DNA of 64,000 bases from Palsa-465 sp963800475 (lineage in GTDB: Bacteria > Actinomycetota > Thermoleophilia > Solirubrobacterales > Solirubrobacteraceae): contig CAWDAZ010000003.1 of assembly GCA_963800475.1 (NCBI GenBank), forward strand, positions 1 through 64,000. The letters run 5' to 3'. Shown here one piece after another: positions 33,904-41,897 of the stretch (position 1 is the first letter of the stretch; each line of letters begins with the position of its first letter). A program made the position numbers and the translations under genes. The notes beneath the pieces were generated by a model. That model was not told the DNA's origin. It saw only the letters and a list, made by a program, of their open reading frames with translations, and did not search any database.

Positions 33904-33975
33904 TGGCCCTGCCAGGATTCGAACCTGGGCGCGACCGGTTATGAGCCGGCTGCTCTACCACTGAGCTACAGGGCC
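33904..33975 (-). tRNA. tRNA with CAU anticodon (probably elongator Met)
   Basis: Cloverleaf on the minus strand, 72 nt: acceptor GGCCCTG/CAGGGCC, D stem GCTC/GAGC, anticodon stem GCCGG/CCGGT (one G-U pair), loop CTCATAA with CAT complementary to 33941-33943, 5-nt variable loop, T stem CCAGG/CCTGG, discriminator A. No CCA is encoded. The CAU anticodon could also be tRNA-Ile with lysidine; the sequence cannot separate them without identity-element analysis. A TAGCGT hexamer (minus strand, 33990-33985) lies 9 nt upstream. Confidence 0.93.
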
Positions 33976-33991
33976 TGCCGCGCGACGCTAC

Positions 33992-34027
33992 CACCGCGCT
34001 CCGACGCGGCTGCGCACCGCGCTCCGA
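33992..34027. repeat. Tandem 13-bp direct repeat with 23-bp period
   Basis: CACCGCGCTCCGA occurs at 33992-34004 and again exactly at 34015-34027. It lies between the tRNA promoter region (minus) and the small gene at 34068 (plus). Confidence 0.5.
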
Positions 34028-34067
34028 GGCGCTCCGGGGGCGCATTCAAGTACGCTCTCAGGCGCCG

Positions 34068-34229
34068 ATGCTCGTCACCGCGATGTCCGAAGCGACCGGT
34101 CAGACGATCGCCCTGCTGATCACGTTCGTCGGGATCGGCGTGATCGTCAACGTGCTAATCGTGTACATCGTGGCCCAGGTCCTGGCCGAGCGCAAAGAGA
34201 ACCGGGAGCGCGAGCAGAGCTTCGGCTGA
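34068..34229 (+). CDS. Single-pass small membrane protein (53 aa)
   Basis: Function not recognised. ATG 34068 is 11 nt after a TACGCT hexamer (34051-34056). The protein has an N-terminal polar stretch, one long hydrophobic segment (about residues 14-36, ALLITFVGIGVIVNVLIVYI), then a charged tail AERKENREREQSF, a classic N-out/C-in single-pass layout. It precedes a RpiR regulator by 36 nt and may share its transcript. The size and tail suggest a small regulator of a membrane complex, but nothing shows this. Confidence 0.6.
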   Translation: MLVTAMSEATGQTIALLITFVGIGVIVNVLIVYIVAQVLAERKENREREQSFG

Positions 34230-34265
34230 CGGGCGGCGTGAAGGAACGCCGCGGGCGGGCGTCGA

Positions 34266-35174
34266 ATGACACGCCTGCCGATGAAGCAAGCAGTCAGCTC
34301 GACCCGCACCACCGCCGCGCCCCGCGACTCGAAGTCCTCTCAGGGCTCCCGTCAGGCGCTGTCGGCGTACATCCGCTCCCGTTTCGAGGACTTCTCGCGG
34401 TCTCAGAAGGACGTCGCGCAGTACATCGTCGACCATCTCGACGAAGCGGCGTTCCAGACCGCCGAGGAGCTCGCCAGGCGGGCCAACACCTCGTCCAGCA
34501 CCGTGGTGCGGTTTTCGCAGGCGCTCGGCTTCGAGGGCTTTCCGGAGCTCCAGCAGGCAGCCCGCGACGAGTATCGCCGTCGCGCGCCTGACGCGACCGG
34601 GGGGCTGACGGCGGCGCCGCTGTTCTCGCTCGACCAGACCGAGTTCGAGGGAGCGCTCGCCGCCGACCACGTGAACGTCGAGGACACCGCGCACAAGCTG
34701 TCGCGCTCGTCGGTCGAGGCGGCGATCGACGCGATCGTGTCCGCCGAGAAGGTGTTGATCGCGGGGACCGACCAGATGGCGTTCTTCGCCAGCTACCTCC
34801 GCCACCTGCTGATGCTGCTCGACCTTCGCGCCGAGATCGTCGCGAGCCCTTCGCAGGAGGCGCTCGGGAGGCTCAGCCGGATCGACGAGCAGACGCTCGT
34901 GATCGGGCTCTCGGCGGGGCGCCCGCACCCGCTGATCACGCGGACCATGAAGCTCGCCCGCCACCGTAAGGCGCCGACGGTCGCGATCACCGACGCGACC
35001 CTGTCCGAGGTCGCGCGGCTCGCGCGGATCCGCCTCTACTACTCCTCGAATACGCCCGCGTTCGTTCGCTCGCACACCGCGTTGCTGTCGCTGATCCAGG
35101 CGCTCGCCTACGGCGTGTACTCGCGCGACGCCCAGTCCTACGACGTTCGCATCAAGGCCTTCCGCCTGAAGTAG
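34266..35174 (+). CDS. MurR/RpiR-family transcriptional regulator
   Basis: DNA-binding repressor or activator of sugar-phosphate-responsive genes. The N-terminal HTH_6-type helix-turn-helix (about 32-110) has FSRSQKDVAQYIVDHL and ELARRANTSSSTVVRFSQALGFEGF. The C-terminal SIS domain (about 145-275) has AEKVLIAGTDQMAF and LVIGLSAGRPHPLITRTM and would bind a phosphosugar. ATG 34266 gives 302 aa; ATG 34281 is possible. There is no sugar operon next to it, so the target is not clear. The thioesterase gene is convergent. Confidence 0.9.
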   Translation: MTRLPMKQAVSSTRTTAAPRDSKSSQGSRQALSAYIRSRFEDFSRSQKDVAQYIVDHLDEAAFQTAEELARRANTSSSTVVRFSQALGFEGFPELQQAARDEYRRRAPDATGGLTAAPLFSLDQTEFEGALAADHVNVEDTAHKLSRSSVEAAIDAIVSAEKVLIAGTDQMAFFASYLRHLLMLLDLRAEIVASPSQEALGRLSRIDEQTLVIGLSAGRPHPLITRTMKLARHRKAPTVAITDATLSEVARLARIRLYYSSNTPAFVRSHTALLSLIQALAYGVYSRDAQSYDVRIKAFRLK

Positions 35175-35220
35175 CGTGGCGGGCCGCCCGCTCGTCCAGC
35201 CGGCGGCGGCGTAGGCCGGC

Positions 35221-36006
35221 TCAGCGCGGCGCCACGAGCAGCGCCTGCACGGCTCGGCCGATGCGGCCTCGCTCGTCGTACAGGACGCTCTCGGCGCTCG
35301 CGACACCGTCCGCGGGGATCCGGGTGCGGGCGTCCAGGGCGATCCACTCTCCGACCGGCTCGCGCTCGATGTACAGGGTCAGGTCCGGATTGATGAACAG
35401 GTATTCGTTCCAGTGCAGGACGGCGCTGATCCCGTTGCCGAAGTCGCCGGCAGCCGCGAGGCGCTGAAGCGGTGAGGGCTGCTCGCCGGCGACGACCGGC
35501 ACCCGCAGTCGGAACCAGGCGGTCGCGGGGCCGCCGCCGAACGCTCCGGATACGAACCGGACCTCGATCGCGTCGGGCATGAACGTCGGGCGCGCCGGGG
35601 GGACGAACGCCGGCGGCCGATCCTCGCCGTCCTCGGGTCCGGGCGGCGGAGGCTCCGGATCGGTGTGTGCGCCAGCCGCGTCGGCGCGGCGAACCTGGAG
35701 CGCGCGGGCGCGGACCAGCTCGGCTCCGTCCGGTCCCCACAGCGATGCTTCGAGCAGCTGCACGCGGCGCCCGGGTCTGGCCACCGACGCCTCGAGCACG
35801 AGCTCGCCGAGCGGGACGGGTCTCAGCAGCTCAAAGGTCACGCGGGCGATCGACAGACCGTCCCCGGCCGGGAGCCGCTCCAGCGCCCGCACCAGCAGCG
35901 CCGCCGGCGCGCCACCGTGCTGGGCGCCGCGGTCCCATGGCCCGCGGGCGAGCTCGGAGGCGAGGAAGCGCCCGTCGCCACGATCGGTGAACACCCCTTC
36001 AGACAC
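35221..36006 (-). CDS. Acyl-CoA thioesterase (TesB-like double hotdog)
   Basis: Hydrolyses acyl-CoA. Two hotdog halves: the first has GGAPAALLVRALERL, SIARVTFELLRPVPLGELVLEAS; the second has VSGAFGGGPATAWFRLRVP, LAAAGDFGNGISAVLHW. A Pro/Asp-rich linker (about 125-150) joins them. GTG 36006 gives 261 aa; the longer frame to 36306 runs over pdxS. TAGTCT lies 8 nt upstream on the minus strand. It faces pdxS across 37 bp. Association of tesB with pdxS/pdxT is conserved in mycobacteria. The physiological reason is unknown. Confidence 0.85.
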   Translation of the reverse strand: MSEGVFTDRGDGRFLASELARGPWDRGAQHGGAPAALLVRALERLPAGDGLSIARVTFELLRPVPLGELVLEASVARPGRRVQLLEASLWGPDGAELVRARALQVRRADAAGAHTDPEPPPPGPEDGEDRPPAFVPPARPTFMPDAIEVRFVSGAFGGGPATAWFRLRVPVVAGEQPSPLQRLAAAGDFGNGISAVLHWNEYLFINPDLTLYIEREPVGEWIALDARTRIPADGVASAESVLYDERGRIGRAVQALLVAPR

Positions 36007-36014
36007 GGCGAGGC

Positions 36015-36035
36015 AGACTACTGCGCGGCTACACT
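36015..36035. promoter_or_regulatory. Divergent promoter pair, thioesterase / pdxS
   Basis: Minus-strand TAGTCT (36020-36015) and plus-strand TACACT (36030-36035) each end 8 nt from their gene's start. The two -10 sites are only 9 bp apart in a 37-bp gap, so the promoters must overlap and may exclude each other. Confidence 0.45.
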
Positions 36036-36043
36036 CATGCCGG

Positions 36044-36949
36044 ATGAGCGAGCAGGCACGGATCCCCCGCGACGAAGCGACATTCACGGTCAAGGCCGGC
36101 CTCGCCGAAATGCTGAAGGGCGGTGTGATCATGGACGTGGTCACGCCCGAGCAGGCGAAGATCGCCGAAGACGCCGGGGCCGCCGCGGTGATGGCGCTCG
36201 AGCGCGTGCCGGCCGACATCCGGCGCGACGGCGGTGTTGCGCGGATGTCCGACCCGGCGATGGTCCGCGGCATCCAGCAAGCCGTCACGATCCCGGTGAT
36301 GGCCAAGGCCCGGATCGGGCACTTCGCCGAGGCGCAGGTGCTCGAGGCGCTCGAGGTCGATTATGTGGACGAGTCAGAAGTCCTTACGCCCGCCGACGAG
36401 GCCAACCACATCGACAAGTGGGCGTTCAAGGTCCCGTTCGTGTGCGGCGCGACGAACCTCGGCGAGGCGCTCAGGCGGATCGGCGAGGGCGCCGCGATGA
36501 TCCGCTCGAAGGGTGAGGCCGGCACCGGAGACATCGTCGAGGCGGTCCGCCACCTGCGCATGATCCGCACGGAGATCCGGCGGCTGGGGGTACTCAGCGA
36601 GGAGGAGCTCCCGACCGCCGCCAAGGAGCTTCAGTCGCCCTTGAGCCTCGTCCGTCAGGTCGCGGCCGACGGCCGGCTTCCCGTCGTCGTGTTCTGCGCC
36701 GGTGGAATCGCGACCCCCGCCGACGCGTCACTCGTGATGCAGCTCGGCGCCGAGGGCGTGTTCGTCGGCTCGGGGATCTTCAAGTCCGAGGACCCGGAGC
36801 GGCGGGCGCACGCGATCGTCGAGGCCACGACCCATTTCCGCGATCCCGCGCGGGTCGCGGCCGCCTCGACCGGCCTCGGTCAGCCGATGGTGAGCCTCGA
36901 GACCTCGAAGCTCGAGCACGAGCAGCTGCTCGCGCCGCGCGGCTGGTAG
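36044..36949 (+). CDS. pdxS: Pyridoxal 5'-phosphate synthase, lyase subunit
   Basis: The synthase subunit of the ribose-5-phosphate-dependent PLP pathway, using ammonia from PdxT. The 301-aa (beta/alpha)8 protein has KAGLAEMLKGGVIMDV with the first active-site Lys region, the strands ALERVPADIRRDGGVARM, VMAKARIGHFAEAQ with the second Lys, and GATNLGEALRRIGEGAAMIRSKGEAGTG. ATG 36044 follows TACACT by 8 nt; the longer frame to 35579 is an artefact over the thioesterase gene. The TAG stop shares a base with the pdxT GTG. Confidence 0.97.
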   Translation: MSEQARIPRDEATFTVKAGLAEMLKGGVIMDVVTPEQAKIAEDAGAAAVMALERVPADIRRDGGVARMSDPAMVRGIQQAVTIPVMAKARIGHFAEAQVLEALEVDYVDESEVLTPADEANHIDKWAFKVPFVCGATNLGEALRRIGEGAAMIRSKGEAGTGDIVEAVRHLRMIRTEIRRLGVLSEEELPTAAKELQSPLSLVRQVAADGRLPVVVFCAGGIATPADASLVMQLGAEGVFVGSGIFKSEDPERRAHAIVEATTHFRDPARVAAASTGLGQPMVSLETSKLEHEQLLAPRGW

Positions 36950-37530
36950 TGAGCGGGGGCGAGCGGCGACAGACCGTCGGAGTCCTCGCCCTGCAGGGCG
37001 ACTTCGAGGCGCACGCGAAGCTGTTGCGGTCGATCGGCGCGGAGCCGCGCGAGGTGCGGGTCCCCGCCGACCTCGACGGTCTCGACGCGCTGGTGATCCC
37101 GGGTGGGGAATCGACGGTGATGACGCTCGGGATCGAGCGGGAGGGCCTGGCGGAGCCGCTCAGGGAGCTGGTCGGCGCCGGCACGCCGGCGCTGGGCACG
37201 TGCGCGGGGATGATCATGCTCGACCGCGACCACCTCGGAGTCCTCGACATCGTCACGCGGCGCAACGCGTTCGGCAGGCAGCTCCGCTCGTTCGAGGCGG
37301 ATCTCGTCGTCGACGGGGTCGAGGGCGGTCCGGTGCACGCCGTGTTCATCCGCGCGCCGTGGGTGGTCGAGCACGGGAGCGGGGTGGAGGTGCTCGCGCT
37401 GGTGGACGACCATCCGGTGGCGATCAGGCAGGGCAACGTGCTCGCGGTGGCGTTCCATCCGGAGCTCGCCGGGGAGGACCGGCTCCACAGGCTGCTGCTG
37501 TCTCGAAACGGGCGCTCGAGCGCGCCCTAA
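36949..37530 (+). CDS. pdxT: Pyridoxal 5'-phosphate synthase, glutaminase subunit
   Basis: Glutamine amidotransferase that feeds ammonia to PdxS. GVLALQGDFEAHAK at the N-terminus, IPGGESTVM, the nucleophilic Cys in GTCAGMIML (about residue 85), and His-Glu in FHPELAGEDRLH near the end. The 193-aa length is normal. GTG 36949 overlaps the pdxS TAG by one base. It converges with a small membrane protein gene whose stop codon overlaps its own (37527-37530). yebC, the usual next gene in actinobacteria, is 9.9 kb downstream. Confidence 0.96.
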   Translation: MSGGERRQTVGVLALQGDFEAHAKLLRSIGAEPREVRVPADLDGLDALVIPGGESTVMTLGIEREGLAEPLRELVGAGTPALGTCAGMIMLDRDHLGVLDIVTRRNAFGRQLRSFEADLVVDGVEGGPVHAVFIRAPWVVEHGSGVEVLALVDDHPVAIRQGNVLAVAFHPELAGEDRLHRLLLSRNGRSSAP

Positions 37531-37928
37531 CGCGTCCCGGCCCGCTCGTGGCGGCCGGCGTAGGACCTGAATTCGCGTTCGAAGCGAACCCAGTCGAACT
37601 GCGGAACGCCGTCCGGATCAGGAGGCGGCTGCTCGTCGGCCGGCTCGTCGTCCGGGGGCGGGCCGCCCGAGTCGCTCCCGCGCGAGAGCCAGGCGGCGAG
37701 CGCTGAGACGATGATTCCGGTGGCGTACAGGGTCGCGGCGAGCACCCCGTGATGGCTGAGCGACGCGACCAGCCCGACGGCGTACAGGAGGAGCGCGGCG
37801 AACACGAGCCGCCGCAGGTCGCCGCCCGGGAACGAGCGCCGGGGCGCCCTCGCATACGCGCTCGCGATGATCGCGCCCGCGAGTACCACCGCCAGTACCA
37901 GCTTCCACGCGAATGAAGGTGACAACAC
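37527..37928 (-). CDS. Small membrane protein with acidic Pro-rich tail (133 aa)
   Basis: Function not recognised. Three hydrophobic segments (about 7-25, 38-58, 63-83) are followed by a cytoplasmic or surface Pro/Asp tail (SGGPPPDDEPADEQPPPDPD) and a conserved-looking end FDWVRFEREFRSYAGRHE. GTG 37928 is used. A minus-strand TTGA-N16-GCCGAT element (37974-37947) lies 18 nt upstream. Converges with pdxT. The C-terminal Trp-Arg-Phe stretch could be a peptide contact point. Confidence 0.65.
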   Translation of the reverse strand: MLSPSFAWKLVLAVVLAGAIIASAYARAPRRSFPGGDLRRLVFAALLLYAVGLVASLSHHGVLAATLYATGIIVSALAAWLSRGSDSGGPPPDDEPADEQPPPDPDGVPQFDWVRFEREFRSYAGRHERAGTR

Positions 37929-37946
37929 GATTACCCCTATCCACGA

Positions 37947-37974
37947 TCATCGGCCGATACGCGGGTGAAATCAA
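37947..37974 (-). promoter_or_regulatory. Sigma-28-like promoter candidate (TTGA-N16-GCCGATGA)
   Basis: On the minus strand TTGA (37974-37971) is 16 nt before GCCGATGA (37954-37947). The same layout is upstream of the HD-GYP gene at 53.3 kb. The GCCGAT core and spacing resemble the FliA/sigma-28 class (TAAA-N15-GCCGATAA). Not proven. Confidence 0.35.
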
Positions 37975-38147
37975 GCCCTCCGGCGAAATTAACCGCATCC
38001 GCTCGGCCACTCGCCTGCTCGGCATCCTGCCTCGCTGATCGGCGGCGGCCGAGTCATCCCGCTGGGCCTCGCTCACTCCGCTTCTGGTAGCGGGGTGACC
38101 GCTCCGTTCGCTCGGCAGTTACAACCGCTCAGCATCCGGCTGGGCGC
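37975..38147. other. Intergenic region with short hairpins
   Basis: No gene seen. A short hairpin AGCGG...CCGCT (38089-38103) and several GCTCGGC/GCCGAG words lie here, next to the end of the pruA gene. A possible weak terminator for pruA on the minus strand lacks a T-tract. Confidence 0.3.
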
Positions 38148-39731
38148 CTAGACGACCAGACCGTGCCTGACCGTGTTCTCCGTGAACGCGCGGGGCTCGA
38201 CGAACCCCAACAGATACCCCGGGCCGCCCGCCTTCAGTCCGTTCCCGGACAGGCGATTGCCGCCGAACGGCTGCCGGCCCACCTTGGCCCCGGTGATGCC
38301 GCGGTTGACGTACAGATTGCCCACCGGGCTGCGGTCCCGGACGTACCGGACGGTCGCCGGATCGCGCGCGAACAGGCCGCCGGTCAGCGCGTAGGGGAGG
38401 CCCTCGACGAGCGCGAGTGCGCGATCGATGTCACGAACGCGCTCGATCGTCAGCAGCGGCCCGAACACCTCCTCGCCGAGCACCGGCGAGTCGGGCGTCA
38501 GGTCGGCCGCGACCGTCGGCGCGCAGAACCACCCGCGGTCAGGGACGTGTTCGGCACGAGCGACGATCCGGCCGTGGTCGGCGGCGAGCGCGGCATACCG
38601 CTCGATCCGCTCCTGCGCGCTGCGCTCAATCACGGGAGGGACCTCCGTGCCCAGCTCGCCGGCCTGCCCGACGACCAGCGCGCGCGCCGCGCCCGCGATT
38701 CGCTCGACCAACCGGTCGCCGATCGCCTCGTGTACGAGCACCCGTGAGGCGGCAGAGCACTTCTGCCCCGCGTACGCGAACGCCGACGACACGATCCCGG
38801 GGACCGCCTCGTCGAGATCGGCGTCGGCGTCGACGATCACGCAGTTCTTGCCGCCAAGCTCGGCGACTACCCGTTTGATCGCGAGCTGGCCGGGGGCGAG
38901 CTCGGCAGCCGAGCGGATGATCTCGAGCCCCACGGCGAGCGAGCCCGTGAACGCGATCGTCTGGACGTCCGGGTGGCTTACGAGCGCCGCGCCGACGTCG
39001 CCTTCGCCGGGGAGCAGCGCGATCGCGGACGCCGGGACGCCGGCGGCGCGCAGCGCCTCGACAATCCTCAGCCCGCATCCGGGCGACTGCTCGGCGGGCT
39101 TGAGCACGGCCGTGTTCCCGGTCGCGAGCGCGGCGGCGGTCATCCCGCACGGGATCGCGATCGGGAAGTTCCACGGGCTGATCACCGCTGCCACGCCGCG
39201 CGGGAGGTAGCGCAGCTCGTTTCGCTCGCCCGGCACCTGGATCAGCGGCGCGCCGGCGTCGAGCTCGATCGCCGCGCGCGCGTAGTACTCGAGGAAGTCG
39301 ATCGCTTCGCACACGTCAGCGTCCGCCTCCAGCCACGGTTTCGCGCATTCCCGGACCTCGAGGGCCGCCAGCTCGAGCCGTCGCTCCCGCATCCATGCCG
39401 CCGCCCCGACCAGCGCCGCGGCGCGCTCCGGCGCCGATCTGCGGCTCCAGGCGCCGAACCCGCGGCGCGCCTCCGCGACCGCCTCGCGCACCTCATCCGC
39501 CGTCGCGGCGGCCGCCCGCGCGACGACCCGCTCCGGCTCGCCCGGGTCGGTGGAGATGAGCTGCTCGCCGGGACGGGCCGAGTCGCCGATCAGCACCGGG
39601 ACCGACATCGGAAGCGCGGCGTCGAGCGCAGTCAGCGCGGCCCCAAGCTGGGCGCGCACCGCTGCGCGCCGCAACTCGAGCACCGGCTCGTTCGCGAAGG
39701 GGGGCAGTGCTGCCCGGCCGGAGGCGCTCAT
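38148..39731 (-). CDS. pruA: 1-pyrroline-5-carboxylate dehydrogenase
   Basis: Oxidises glutamate semialdehyde (from P5C) to glutamate, the second step of proline degradation. The aldehyde dehydrogenase fold has the NAD site around VISPWNFPIAIPCGM, AVLKPAEQSPGCGLR, TGSLAVGLEII, the catalytic Glu in VVAELGGKNCVIV and the catalytic Cys in AFAYAGQKCSAASR. The C-terminus has FGGNRLSGNGLKAGG. ATG 39731 overlaps the proline dehydrogenase TGA (ATGA), giving 527 aa. A longer frame to 40115 runs over that gene. In many bacteria the two enzymes are fused as PutA; here they are separate but coupled. Confidence 0.93.
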   Translation of the reverse strand: MSASGRAALPPFANEPVLELRRAAVRAQLGAALTALDAALPMSVPVLIGDSARPGEQLISTDPGEPERVVARAAAATADEVREAVAEARRGFGAWSRRSAPERAAALVGAAAWMRERRLELAALEVRECAKPWLEADADVCEAIDFLEYYARAAIELDAGAPLIQVPGERNELRYLPRGVAAVISPWNFPIAIPCGMTAAALATGNTAVLKPAEQSPGCGLRIVEALRAAGVPASAIALLPGEGDVGAALVSHPDVQTIAFTGSLAVGLEIIRSAAELAPGQLAIKRVVAELGGKNCVIVDADADLDEAVPGIVSSAFAYAGQKCSAASRVLVHEAIGDRLVERIAGAARALVVGQAGELGTEVPPVIERSAQERIERYAALAADHGRIVARAEHVPDRGWFCAPTVAADLTPDSPVLGEEVFGPLLTIERVRDIDRALALVEGLPYALTGGLFARDPATVRYVRDRSPVGNLYVNRGITGAKVGRQPFGGNRLSGNGLKAGGPGYLLGFVEPRAFTENTVRHGLVV

Positions 39732-41062
39732 GGCGCCACCAGCAACTGGTCGAGCGCTGTCCCGCTCGCTTGCTCGTGCAGGAACGACTCGTTGCTTGTG
39801 TTCTCGAGCAGCCTCCGGACGAGGTACGCCATCCCGGCGACCAGATCGCCGACCGGGCAGTACGTGCGGACCCGAAGCCCGTTGGCCGCGAGCGCGTCCT
39901 GTAGCTCGTCGCCGAGGCCTCGCAGAACCTGGATCTCGAGGTCGGTGTCGGCGCCGCCGGAGCGGCGGTTGTATGCGATCGCGTGCGCCACGGAGCGCAG
40001 ATTGTGGGACGCGACCGCGACCCGGACGACCGGGCGGGCGTCGAGCAGCGTCCTGGTCAGCGCCTCGAAATTCCGGTCGCAGTCGGCCTTGACCTCGAAC
40101 ACGGGCGCCGGCCAACCCTGCTGGCGGGCCTCGACGAGCTCGTGATCCCAGTAGGCGCCCTTCACCAGCCGGACCTGCAGCGGCGGGCGGCGCGCCGTCG
40201 CGTGTGCCCAGTCGAGGACCGCATCGAGTTGCTCGGGCGAATCGCGGAGGTACGCCTGTATGACGATCCCGGCCGATGGGCCGTTTTCAAATTCTGTTTC
40301 GTCCAACAAATCCAGCACGAGCTCCAGCACCGCCTCGCGCGAGTCGAGCGACTCCATGTCGATGTGGACGTGGGCCCCGAGCTCGCGCGCGCGGCGCAGC
40401 AGCGGGCGCAGGCGCTCGGACGCGTCCCGCTCGCCCAGCGCCGGAGCGTCCGGACGCAGCAGCGGCGTCAGCGCCGAGATCTTCACGGACACGTTGACCC
40501 GCGAGAGCGCGCCGATTCGATCCCGCTCGAGCACCGGGCGCTGTGGCCAGCGCCCCGCTTCGCGCGAGAGCTCGTCGAGCGCCTCGCGGCAGCGGGCGGC
40601 GTAGACGTCCGCCTCGCTCGCGGTGACCGTCGCCTCGCCGAGCAGATCGACGGTGCTGGCGACGCCGCCCTCCCACAGCCACCGGAGGACCTTGACCGCG
40701 TCGTGGGGCGTCTCGCCGACGATGAACCGGTGGGCCATGTGCTTGACGCCGGCAGCGGCGGCCGCGCCGATGGCCGGGCGCGCCGCGCGTACATCGGCGA
40801 TCCGCATCGCGGCCGACAGGGACGGCGGAACCTCGGGCAGCTCGTCGAGGAAGTCCAGCAGATGGCGGGCTACCTCGTCGAGGGAGCGACACGCGGGGAC
40901 CACGTCCACAAACCGGAACAGCGCTGCGCGCAGCTCGCGATCGGCGGTCGCCAGCTCCATCGCGCGCGCATCGAGCGTCCGCAGCGGGTGTCGTGCGCTC
41001 GAGGGAAACGAACCCGCGAGCTGCTCGCCGATCCTGCGGATCTCAGGCTCGAGCCCGGGCAT
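39728..41062 (-). CDS. Proline dehydrogenase
   Basis: FAD enzyme that oxidises proline to P5C. The TIM barrel shows AAAAGVKHMAHRFIVGETP, VSVKISALTPLLRP, HIDMESLDSREAVL, GIVIQAYLRDSPEQL, LQVRLVKGAYWDHE, AVASHNLRSVAHAIA and ADTDLEIQVLRGL, and it ends with YCPVGDLVAGMAYLVRRLLEN, where the last helix has the conserved Arg-Arg of the substrate site. ATG 41062 gives 444 aa; the frame to 41146 includes a basic lead that I take as upstream noise. It overlaps the DUF2127 gene by 20 nt and is coupled to pruA. Proline use as carbon and nitrogen source is the likely role. Confidence 0.93.
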   Translation of the reverse strand: MPGLEPEIRRIGEQLAGSFPSSARHPLRTLDARAMELATADRELRAALFRFVDVVPACRSLDEVARHLLDFLDELPEVPPSLSAAMRIADVRAARPAIGAAAAAGVKHMAHRFIVGETPHDAVKVLRWLWEGGVASTVDLLGEATVTASEADVYAARCREALDELSREAGRWPQRPVLERDRIGALSRVNVSVKISALTPLLRPDAPALGERDASERLRPLLRRARELGAHVHIDMESLDSREAVLELVLDLLDETEFENGPSAGIVIQAYLRDSPEQLDAVLDWAHATARRPPLQVRLVKGAYWDHELVEARQQGWPAPVFEVKADCDRNFEALTRTLLDARPVVRVAVASHNLRSVAHAIAYNRRSGGADTDLEIQVLRGLGDELQDALAANGLRVRTYCPVGDLVAGMAYLVRRLLENTSNESFLHEQASGTALDQLLVAP

Positions 41063-41897
41063 CTGTCGGCGCTCGCTGCGGCGTCGTGCTCTCGATCTCC
41101 CCCCACGACATCGCCGCTTCGCGGCGCGCCTCGTCCACGGCGCCACCGCCGCGCACCCCGAACAGCCGCTTCGCGTACACGAGGTAGATGACGATCGCCA
41201 GGTTGATCGCGAACCCGATCACCTTCAGCGGCGACACCCGATGCACGATCTCATACACCTCCAGCGGTAGCAGCAGCGCGGTCGCGATGAACGTCAGATA
41301 CTCGGCCCAGCGCTTCGCGTACCACAGCCCCACCGCCTCGATCCCCTCGAGCAGCGCTAACGCGAGCACCGCGATTCCGAACAGCGCCAGCGTGTGGGCG
41401 CGGAGCGAGAACAGCTTGTCGAGCTCGCCCACGATCCCGACGTGGCCGGTGGTCTGCACCGGGCCTCCTGCGACGCCTCCCTGGATCGCCGTCAGTACGC
41501 GCATGAAGGTGCCGCGGGCGGCCTTCTCGTTGGCCGACAGGATCAGGACCCCGGTGCCGAGCAGCGCCAGGATCACGAAATGGAATGCTCGGTCCACCGC
41601 GATCAGCCGCAGCACGATCCGGTCGCGCAGCGCCTGGCCGCGGGCGGGGACTTCGATCTCAACACGATCGGGCGGATGGCGGCGCGCCGGCTCAGTCGGC
41701 GGAGGGAGCGGGACCCAGGTGTCGCAGCGCAGACACCGGTACCAGCGGTAGCCGTCGTACTCACGTACGAGTACCGCATCCTGATCGCGGATCTCCTTGG
41801 CATCGGTCCCGGTCAGCACGTGGCCCTTCCACCCGCAGACGATCAGCTCCCACCCGATCCGCCGCCGGATCCTCGGCCCTCTGTTCCGCGGTCTCAC
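41043..41897 (-). CDS. DUF2127-type membrane protein with zinc-ribbon-like N-terminus (284 aa)
   Basis: Function not recognised. The N-terminal cytoplasmic part (1-90) has LIVCGWKGHVLTG and WYRCLRCDTWVPLP with a CxxC, suggesting a metal-binding knuckle. Four hydrophobic segments follow (FHFVILALLGTGVLILSA, LALFGIAVLALALLEGIEAVGLW, YLTFIATALLLPLEVYEI, VIGFAINLAIVIYLVYAKRLF), matching the DUF2127 domain. GTG 41897 overlaps the upstream gene's TGA (GTGA), and its own end overlaps the proline dehydrogenase start. The link to proline use is only positional. Confidence 0.75.
   Translation of the reverse strand: MRPRNRGPRIRRRIGWELIVCGWKGHVLTGTDAKEIRDQDAVLVREYDGYRWYRCLRCDTWVPLPPPTEPARRHPPDRVEIEVPARGQALRDRIVLRLIAVDRAFHFVILALLGTGVLILSANEKAARGTFMRVLTAIQGGVAGGPVQTTGHVGIVGELDKLFSLRAHTLALFGIAVLALALLEGIEAVGLWYAKRWAEYLTFIATALLLPLEVYEIVHRVSPLKVIGFAINLAIVIYLVYAKRLFGVRGGGAVDEARREAAMSWGEIESTTPQRAPTDARARA

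Noticed and set aside
37966..37995. Plus-strand TCAAGCCC... as a second sigma-28-like promoter
   Set aside because: The CCG core is 2 nt too far and no plus-strand gene follows.
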